This document shows positions 4,566 to 10,473 of a DNA stretch of 10,473 nucleotides, in pieces (positions within the stretch are counted from its first letter, which is position 1; each line of letters starts with the position of its first letter). The stretch comes from Promethearchaeota archaeon (GTDB lineage Archaea; Asgardarchaeota; Lokiarchaeia; Sigyniarchaeales; SOKP01). The notes beneath the pieces are model-generated. The model was not told where the DNA came from, searched no databases, and saw only the letters and a program-made list of their open reading frames with translations. The stretch spans positions 1 to 10,473 of the forward strand of contig JAEORV010000023.1 of NCBI GenBank assembly GCA_016840695.1, read 5' to 3'. The position numbers and the translations under genes are program-made.

Positions 4566-6737
4566 GTGTCAAGCAATAATACTAAAAGGGAAAAGGCTGC
4601 AATTAATATCAATTTACTGAACCACCCTGACAAGTTCAGCCCAAGTAGCCAAGAACTTACCATTATAAGAAAAGTAAACTTTATATTCGGGAAAAACGGC
4701 ACGGGAAAAACAACTATGGCTGATGAGATTTTGAGTCAGTTGTATACTGACTATGATGTCTGTGTTTTCAAAGATTTTGATGGTGTTATCGAGAATGATA
4801 GGTTGAATGCTGTAGCACTTGGTACAGAAAATGCAAGAATACAGAAAGAAATTGATGTTGTAAATAGAAAAATTGCTGAAATAGAAAAACAAATAATTCA
4901 ACCAGATGGGCAGGCTGTAGAGAATTTGTTTACTAAAGCTGAAAAATCGAAAAAGACATATGAGGAGCAGAAGAATAAAATCAACAATTTTTTCACAGCT
5001 TCCGCACGAAAGATAAAAAATGTATCAAATCCTCAAATAGCAAAAACAACTTATGATAAATTAAGCTTCCAAGAGGATATTAAAAAAGCCAACTTGCTAT
5101 CAGAGGCGAATATTACTGAATATAAAAATATAATAAGAGCAGACAAAAAGGCGGAAGTCTCGAATATTCTCTTTCTAAATGTTGATTTATCATCACATTT
5201 AGAATCAGTGAATGCAATTTTACAATGCAGTGTTGTTCAGACAAAAGATATACCTGAGCTAACTAGTCAAGCAGAGAAACAGAATTTTGCCAGACAAGGC
5301 ATGAGCATTCACGAACAAAAATCTGGAGAAATATGCGCTTTTTGTGGGAATGAAATCACTACTGAGCGGTGGCAACTGCTTGGGAACTATTTTAATGATA
5401 AGGTAAAACAATTGGAGCGCCGCATTGCTGATCGAATTACAAAAATCAAATCTGAACTAAAGGCCCTATACGAAATAGAAAAAATAGAAAAAGATAAGTT
5501 TTACAGTAAATTCGAACAGGATATAATTAACGTAAATCTAAAGGTTAATACCAAACGAAATGAATATAAAGAATTCTTCGAAAGCTTACAGTCTGCCTTG
5601 GAGGAAAAGTATAAAAATCTTTTTATTAAATCTGCTCCGTTTGAAATAATCATACCTGCGAATTTTAATGAAATAGAAAAAGAATGCAAAACCTTGGTGG
5701 ACAAACATAATGAATTAGCATTAAATCTTACGGCAGAACAGGAAAAGGCCAAAAACACTTTGCGCTATCATGAAGTAAAAAAAATCTTGAATGAATTCAA
5801 ATATGACGATGAAAGCATTAAACTTGTAACACTAAATGCAGCAAATGATTTGGCACAGAATGAACTTCAAGAGAAGAGGACAGAATTTCGTAATAAACAA
5901 AATGAGCGCACTGCACTGATTCTACAAACAAAAGATGAAGAAAAAATTGCAGGAAAAATCAATAGTCTGCTAAAAAAAATGGGTGTTGTCTCGTTCTCGC
6001 TTATGCTGGTTGAGGATAACGAAGAGAACCAAAAAGGACAATATCAAATAAAAAGTTATGATGAAAGCATTAGATCTATTACGGAATTAAGCAAAGGTGA
6101 AAAGAACATAATTGCTTTTTTGTATTTCATATTCAGCCTTGAAAGCATCGATAATAAAAGCAAGCCTAAAATCATTGTATTAGATGACCCGATGACAAGT
6201 AATGACGATACGATGCAATATTTAATGATAGGAGAGATCCAAAAACTATATAGGGGACTTGAGGACGGAAATTATTTTATTTTGCTTACTCATAATTGCC
6301 ATTTTTACCTAAACGTTCGGCCAAGAATAGGGGAAAACTTCTATGATAAATATGGAGTTTTTCATTTGTATTCTGATGGGAAGCGTACGACAATAAAATG
6401 CATTAGTAAAGGGAAGCAGGATTTCAACTCGAGTTATGAGACCCTATGGAAGGAATTGGTGTTTTTGTATCGAGCGAATGAGGCCGAACCAGATTTGATG
6501 TTAAGCCCTTGTCGTAAAATATGTGAAACTTACATGAATTTCACAAAGAAAAGTATTGAAGCGTTTTACGGTGATAATATAAACGCAAAAAAGCTATTTG
6601 ATGTTAATCAACACTCCATTGATGATTTTGAAGCTGATGCAAATGGCAAGACAAAGAATGAGATAAAAGACATTTTATACAATCTGTTTAAAGACAATGA
6701 TGCGGAAGAACATATGAATAGTTATTGGAGGGAATAG
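4566..6737 (+). CDS. RloC/PrrC-like ABC-ATPase, candidate anticodon nuclease
   Basis: The 723-residue protein begins at GTG 4566 behind GGAGGA. Its ATPase is split as in Rad50/AAA_13 proteins: Walker A GKNGTGKT (42-49), then two long charged coiled-coil stretches (about 88-250 and 270-470), ABC signature ELSKGEKN (507-514), Walker B IIVLDDP (536-542) and the switch His in LLTHN (H576). Between the coils sits C257-A-F-C260-G, placed like a zinc hook. In the C-terminal part R650-x3-E654-x28-H683 (PCRKICETY ... NQHS) matches the Arg-Glu-His arrangement known for PrrC and RloC, which cut tRNA anticodon loops to stop growth when DNA restriction is disturbed. Size and hook fit RloC better than the shorter PrrC. 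The ATPase family is certain. The tRNase activity is inference from the triad, because related AAA_13 proteins with other roles carry similar C-termini. It is co-transcribed with the DUF2130 gene 4 bases downstream. Confidence 0.82.
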   Translation: MSSNNTKREKAAININLLNHPDKFSPSSQELTIIRKVNFIFGKNGTGKTTMADEILSQLYTDYDVCVFKDFDGVIENDRLNAVALGTENARIQKEIDVVNRKIAEIEKQIIQPDGQAVENLFTKAEKSKKTYEEQKNKINNFFTASARKIKNVSNPQIAKTTYDKLSFQEDIKKANLLSEANITEYKNIIRADKKAEVSNILFLNVDLSSHLESVNAILQCSVVQTKDIPELTSQAEKQNFARQGMSIHEQKSGEICAFCGNEITTERWQLLGNYFNDKVKQLERRIADRITKIKSELKALYEIEKIEKDKFYSKFEQDIINVNLKVNTKRNEYKEFFESLQSALEEKYKNLFIKSAPFEIIIPANFNEIEKECKTLVDKHNELALNLTAEQEKAKNTLRYHEVKKILNEFKYDDESIKLVTLNAANDLAQNELQEKRTEFRNKQNERTALILQTKDEEKIAGKINSLLKKMGVVSFSLMLVEDNEENQKGQYQIKSYDESIRSITELSKGEKNIIAFLYFIFSLESIDNKSKPKIIVLDDPMTSNDDTMQYLMIGEIQKLYRGLEDGNYFILLTHNCHFYLNVRPRIGENFYDKYGVFHLYSDGKRTTIKCISKGKQDFNSSYETLWKELVFLYRANEAEPDLMLSPCRKICETYMNFTKKSIEAFYGDNINAKKLFDVNQHSIDDFEADANGKTKNEIKDILYNLFKDNDAEEHMNSYWRE

Positions 6738-6741
6738 AATC

Positions 6742-8031
6742 ATGAATGAAATTAAATGTCCAAATTGTGGGGAAGTATTTAAAGTAGATGAATCAGGTTT
6801 CGCGAATATTATCAAACAGGTGCGTGATCACGAATTCGTGAAAGAGTTACATGAGCGAGAATTGCTGATGGAACAAGATAAAGAAAATGCAGTCAAATTA
6901 GCTGAAGTCAGTATAAAAAGCACATTGAAGGATGAAATGGTAAGAAAAGATGCAGAGATTGCTGAGCTTAAAGCTAAAATCGACGCAGATAAAACTTCTA
7001 AGATACTTGCCGTAACTGAAGCTGTAGCGAAAATAGAAAAAGAACGAGATGCTTTGGCTAATGAACTTAAAGGCAAGGATGTTGAAAAACAGTTAGCTGT
7101 CTCGGATGCCGTAAACAAAATTGAAAAAGAAAGGGACACTCTGGCAGGTGAACTAAAATCTAAGGAATCAGAAAAAAAGCTACTTGAGGCATCACTTAAA
7201 GAAAAACATCTCGCGGAAATAAAATCTAAAGATGAGATGATTGAGTACTATAAAGATATGAAAGCTAAGCTCTCAACGAAGATGGTTGGCGAAACTTTAG
7301 AGCAACATTGTGAGGTTCAGTTTAATCAAATTCGCGCCACAGCTTTTCCTAAGGCTTTTTTTGAGAAGGACAATGATGCTCGGTTCGGTAGCAAGGGTGA
7401 TTACATTTATCGCGAGTCTGATAAAGAGGGAAATGAAATCATTTCCATTATGTTTGAAATGAAAAATGAGCAAGATGGAACAACGACTAAGAAAAAAAAC
7501 GAGGATTTTCTCAAAGAACTTGATAAGGATCGCAACGAAAAGGGGTGTGAGTATGCCGTACTAGTCTCGATGTTAGAGTCTGAAAGTGAGCTATACAATT
7601 CCGGTATTGTAGATGTATCTCACCGATATCCGAAAATGTATGTGATACGTCCGCAATTTTTTATACCTATGATTACTGTTCTCCGAAATGCTGCCATGAA
7701 CTCACTGGAGTATAAAGCAGAGCTTGCACTGATTCGCAATCAAAATATTGATATTACGAAATTTGAAGAGAATATTGAAGCATTTAAAAGTGGATTTGCT
7801 CGGAATTATGATTTGGCTAGTCGTAGATTTAAGGCGGCGATAGATGAGATTGATAAGACTATAAAAAGCCTTGAGAAGACCAAGGAAAACTTGTTGCGAT
7901 CAGAGGATAATTTGCGATTAGCAAATAATAAAGCTGAGGACTTAACAATAAAAAGATTGACGAGAGGAAATTCCACAATGACAGAAAAATTTACGCAACT
8001 TGAAGATAAAGAGATGGATGAGAGTAAATGA
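6742..8031 (+). CDS. DUF2130 protein: coiled coil plus PD-(D/E)xK-like nuclease core
   Basis: The 429-residue protein starts at ATG 6742, 4 bases after the RloC-like stop, with GGAGGG overlapping the end of that gene. Order of parts: a single CPNCGEVF knuckle (C6, C9), a long Lys/Glu coiled coil (about 25-180) with two tandem 29-residue units, then the DUF2130 domain (about 180-325), and a second coiled coil (about 340-400). In the domain, G-S-K-G-D220 followed by ISIMFE239-M-K241 fits the D...ExK metal-binding core of PD-(D/E)xK nucleases such as RmuC relatives, followed by the typical K-N-x-D-F-L-K-E-L-D-K-D-R helix. The family's function is not established; a DNA-acting nuclease is the best guess. 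Tight coupling to an RloC-like ATPase suggests shared regulation and perhaps direct partnership, which is inference. Confidence 0.85.
   Translation: MNEIKCPNCGEVFKVDESGFANIIKQVRDHEFVKELHERELLMEQDKENAVKLAEVSIKSTLKDEMVRKDAEIAELKAKIDADKTSKILAVTEAVAKIEKERDALANELKGKDVEKQLAVSDAVNKIEKERDTLAGELKSKESEKKLLEASLKEKHLAEIKSKDEMIEYYKDMKAKLSTKMVGETLEQHCEVQFNQIRATAFPKAFFEKDNDARFGSKGDYIYRESDKEGNEIISIMFEMKNEQDGTTTKKKNEDFLKELDKDRNEKGCEYAVLVSMLESESELYNSGIVDVSHRYPKMYVIRPQFFIPMITVLRNAAMNSLEYKAELALIRNQNIDITKFEENIEAFKSGFARNYDLASRRFKAAIDEIDKTIKSLEKTKENLLRSEDNLRLANNKAEDLTIKRLTRGNSTMTEKFTQLEDKEMDESK
6997..7170 (+). repeat. Tandem 29-residue coiled-coil repeat inside the DUF2130 gene
   Basis: Residues 86-114 and 115-143 align without gaps with 19 of 29 identical positions, sharing KIEKERD and the ELK segment. 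The DNA copies (87 bases each) differ at many third positions, so the duplication is not recent. It lengthens the N-terminal coiled coil and may vary between relatives. Confidence 0.7.
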
Positions 8032-8048
8032 ATTGTAGAATTATTAAT

Positions 8049-8072
8049 AGCCATAGAATAATTGGCTCTTTC
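8049..8072 (+). terminator. Weak terminator-like hairpin after the DUF2130 gene
   Basis: AGCCA (8049-8053) pairs with TGGCT (8063-8067) around a 9-base A+T-rich loop, followed by CTTTCT. The stem is short and the T run is interrupted, so it probably gives partial termination at best. Confidence 0.3.
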
Positions 8073-8077
8073 TAGTA

Positions 8078-8153
8078 TATAATTGACGAGATGGTTTTTG
8101 CTAGGTGTTTTTTACACACAGAATTCTATTCATAAGTTGGGAATGATATTTAT
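8078..8153 (+). promoter_or_regulatory. Possible promoter region of the SLOG-PLD-helicase gene
   Basis: The 122-base gap before the third gene is long compared with the 4-base gap upstream, which suggests separate control. It contains TATAAT at 8078-8083, overlapping a TTGACG hexamer (8083-8088) that could serve as a -35 box, but no convincing partner lies at the right distance from either. The start ATG 8154 has only a weak GGGA (8139-8142) as ribosome binding site. An in-frame stop (TAA 8133) excludes an upstream start. Confidence 0.25.
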
Positions 8154-10473
8154 ATGATAAGTGATACAACGGTTGCAATTATTGGGTGTTTACCTTCTGG
8201 AATTGAGGAAAGCTCTTTACTTTTTTCTGAGATAAAAACGGCTATTCGTGAAAGCATTGAATGTAATATAGAACAAGGTTCTGATACATTCCTGATTGGC
8301 ATAGAACAAGAGTCGGATATTTATACTGCAGAAATAATTTTGGAAATGAAAAAGAGGCATACAATAAAGATTATTATCGTTGTACCATATGACAACTATT
8401 TGGACGAACTGGAGCTTTCGTCCGATAAATATAAAACGATAACTGATAAATGCAGAGAAATAATTTCCGTAAGCAGTAAAAAATCAAAAGAGAGAAACAA
8501 TATATTAAATCGCTACCTGGTTGATAACTCTAGCAAATTAATTTGTTATTATGAAGGTCTGAAAAATGGTGCTGAATATACCTATATTTATGCGCAATCT
8601 AAAAAGGTTGAAATAGAAAATATTGCTGAAAAAGTTGCTGTAGAACAAAAACCTGTGCATACCTTGGATAACAAGAGAGGGAAAAAAGTCTTTGAGGAGT
8701 TTTCCAGCAATATGAGATTGGGAAGTGAATTATCAGTTATTTCCGCGTATTTTACAATATATGCATACGAAAAAATGAAAGATACACTTGCACGAATTGA
8801 TAGCATGAGGTTTATATTTACTGAGCCAACATTTGTAAATGATGAATCAAATCTAATTCGAGAATATTATATTAAAAACACCTCTACATCAAAGTTATCA
8901 GGTAATAAATTTGAGATAAAACTAAAGAATGAAATGAAGCAAGCGCGTATTGCAAAGGAATGTGCTGCGTGGCTCTCAGAAAAGGTTGAGATTAAATCTT
9001 TGATACATCCTAACCCGGCACAACCAAGATTTATTCATATGCATCACAAATATGATGATACGTTAATACATGGTACAGTTGATTTCACTACTGACGGCTT
9101 AGGGATAACGAATTCTGATAGACTTGACAGCAATCTATTAATGAACGGGAAAGCTTTTACTGAAAGCTTCTTAATGATGTTTAATGAATTATGGAGTAAC
9201 AATGAAGCGGTTAAAGATGTAAAAAAAGAAGTGTTAGAGCATATGCAGATTTTATATAAGGAAAACACACCTGAGTTTATATATTTTGTGACATTATATA
9301 ATATTTTTAGTAATGATATTGATTCACTAGTTGAAGACAATATTGTGAAAACGAAAACAGGGTTTAAAGACACTGCTATTTGGAACATGTTATATAAATT
9401 TCAAAGAGACGGTGTCATTGGTGCAATAGATAAACTGGAGAGATTTAATGGTTGCATACTTGCGGATTCTGTTGGTCTAGGTAAAACATTTGAAGCTTTA
9501 GCAGTAATTAAATATTATGAGTTACGAAATGATAGGGTTTTAGTCCTTGCACCAAAAAAATTGAGAGAAAACTGGACGGTATATACGCAAAATGACAGAA
9601 GGAACCTTCTTGTGGGGGATAGATTTAACTACGATGTCTTGAATCATACCGATTTAAGCAGATATGAAGGTAAGTCGGGAGAGATTAATTTAGAAAGCAT
9701 AAATTGGTCAAATTATGATTTGATAGTTATTGATGAGTCTCACAATTTTAGAAACAATAATCCAAGAAAAGACAAAGAAACAAGATATTCAAGGCTATTA
9801 AATGATGTAATAAAAAAAGGTGTAAAGACAAAAATTCTTATGCTTTCTGCAACACCTGTAAACAACCGAATGAATGATATAAAAAATCAGATAGCTTTTA
9901 TTACGGAAGGAAATGATTCCGCTCTAACAGATGAAGGAATTGTAAGTATTGAACAAACATTAAGACGTGCGCAGCTAATATTTAATCGCTGGTTAGACTT
10001 GCCTGAAGAAAATCGTAATGCAGATGAATTTATTGAAATGATGAATATGGATTATTTTAAGCTCTTGGATACAGTCACAATTGCCCGTTCAAGAAAGCAT
10101 ATTGAAAAATATTATAATTTAGAAGAAATCGGTAAATTCCCAGATAGAGAAGTACCAGTAAACAAAAAAACAGATATTGATTTGGAAAATGAATTTCCGC
10201 CATTGAAAGACATAAACAAAACTATCAGAAACCTTAATATGAGTTCGTATTCTCCACTAAAATATGTTCTTCCTGAAAAACAGCGAGAATATAGTCAAAA
10301 ATATGATATAGAAGTTCAGGGAGGGCAATCCATATTTAAACAAACAGATAGAGAGCAAAGTTTAGTTAACTTAATGAGGGTTAATATTCTGAAGCGAATG
10401 GAGAGCTCAATATACTCATTTGGGCTTACGGTTTCAAAGATTTTACAGGATATTGATACCCTAATTAATAGAA
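8154..10473 (+). CDS. SLOG (YpsA/DUF1273-like) - PLD-like - SNF2-type helicase fusion, N-terminal part
   Basis: The frame is open from ATG 8154 to the right edge, giving 773 residues without a stop. Residues 1 to about 155 follow the YpsA/DUF1273 (SLOG) pattern: IIGCLP near the start, FLIGIEQESD with G49 and D55, AEIILEMKK, IIIVVPY, then NRYLVDNSSKLICYYEG and NGAEYTYIYA. Residues from about 180 to 400 resemble a phospholipase-D-like domain, with H297-x-K299 and HGTVDFTTDGL in place of the usual GSxNxT motif. The helicase core starts with FQRD (416-419), Walker A DSVGLGKT (438-445), DESH (527-530) and SATP (565-568); the second helicase lobe lies beyond the window. Such proteins are translocases on nucleic acid and occur in restriction or defence clusters. 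The SLOG Gly-rich ligand loops are altered, so ligand binding is uncertain. Domain calls for the helicase are firm, for SLOG good, for PLD moderate. Confidence 0.85.
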   Translation, partial: MISDTTVAIIGCLPSGIEESSLLFSEIKTAIRESIECNIEQGSDTFLIGIEQESDIYTAEIILEMKKRHTIKIIIVVPYDNYLDELELSSDKYKTITDKCREIISVSSKKSKERNNILNRYLVDNSSKLICYYEGLKNGAEYTYIYAQSKKVEIENIAEKVAVEQKPVHTLDNKRGKKVFEEFSSNMRLGSELSVISAYFTIYAYEKMKDTLARIDSMRFIFTEPTFVNDESNLIREYYIKNTSTSKLSGNKFEIKLKNEMKQARIAKECAAWLSEKVEIKSLIHPNPAQPRFIHMHHKYDDTLIHGTVDFTTDGLGITNSDRLDSNLLMNGKAFTESFLMMFNELWSNNEAVKDVKKEVLEHMQILYKENTPEFIYFVTLYNIFSNDIDSLVEDNIVKTKTGFKDTAIWNMLYKFQRDGVIGAIDKLERFNGCILADSVGLGKTFEALAVIKYYELRNDRVLVLAPKKLRENWTVYTQNDRRNLLVGDRFNYDVLNHTDLSRYEGKSGEINLESINWSNYDLIVIDESHNFRNNNPRKDKETRYSRLLNDVIKKGVKTKILMLSATPVNNRMNDIKNQIAFITEGNDSALTDEGIVSIEQTLRRAQLIFNRWLDLPEENRNADEFIEMMNMDYFKLLDTVTIARSRKHIEKYYNLEEIGKFPDREVPVNKKTDIDLENEFPPLKDINKTIRNLNMSSYSPLKYVLPEKQREYSQKYDIEVQGGQSIFKQTDREQSLVNLMRVNILKRMESSIYSFGLTVSKILQDIDTLINR

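Noticed and set aside
6828..7139. Minus-strand frame of 103 codons within the DUF2130 gene
   Set aside because: It is the antisense of the Lys/Glu coiled coil, giving a Ser/Leu/Ala/Phe-rich translation, and has no independent support.
9044..9388. Minus-strand frame of 114 codons within the helicase gene
   Set aside because: It lies wholly opposite a long frame with clear domain motifs, has low-complexity Ser/Leu/Ile composition typical of antisense shadows and no ribosome binding site.
1..10473. CRISPR array
   Set aside because: I saw no regularly spaced direct repeats of 20-40 bases with unique spacers and no cas genes.

Overview
The window looks like an accessory region of a low-GC, Gram-positive anaerobe, most likely a member of the Clostridia. 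The pointers are strong purine-rich ribosome binding sites, frequent GTG/TTG starts, A+T-rich codons, and a combination of arsenate reductase, bacterial-type ferredoxin, CcdA, small redox protein and DUF2703 protein that is typical of anaerobic Firmicutes. The genus cannot be read from the sequence. All genes lie on the + strand.

Bases 1-2863 hold the 3' part of an arsenic-resistance/thiol-redox operon. It contains the C-terminal half of a thioredoxin-type arsenate reductase (ArsC), a 49-residue charged helical protein, a two-cluster 4Fe-4S ferredoxin with a Cys-rich tail, a membrane-anchored thioredoxin, a CcdA-type transmembrane electron carrier, a 79-residue glutaredoxin-like CxxC protein and a DUF2703 protein with a second Cys-rich tail. 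Genes are packed with short gaps or overlaps (11 bp and 4 bp) and end at a probable intrinsic terminator near 2829-2863. My inference is that CcdA passes reducing power between cytoplasmic small thiol carriers and the extracytoplasmic thioredoxin, while the Cys-rich proteins handle metal(loid) or redox chemistry next to arsenate reduction.

Bases about 2875-4147 are an IS3-family insertion sequence with one uninterrupted 371-residue DDE transposase and a large hairpin at its 3' side. Its exact ends are uncertain. It is followed by about 420 bases without a gene. These hold a + strand terminator hairpin, a - strand terminator hairpin, repeats of an AGATCTGAAC-like motif, and the probable promoter/leader of the next operon.

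Bases 4566-10473 are a defence-type island. First comes a 723-residue ABC-type ATPase with a mid-coil CxxC and a C-terminal R-x3-E-x28-H triad, which resembles the tRNA-cutting anticodon nucleases RloC/PrrC. Four bases later comes a DUF2130 coiled-coil protein with a PD-(D/E)xK-like nuclease core. After a 122-base gap comes a very large protein, cut by the window edge, that joins a YpsA/DUF1273-like SLOG domain, a phospholipase-D-like domain and an SNF2-type helicase. RloC/PrrC-type nucleases often sit beside restriction systems, so the right-hand gene may open a restriction-like cluster with the first two genes as a guard or backup module. That functional link is inference. The SLOG-PLD-helicase fusion and its neighbourhood are the most promising candidates for something poorly described here.
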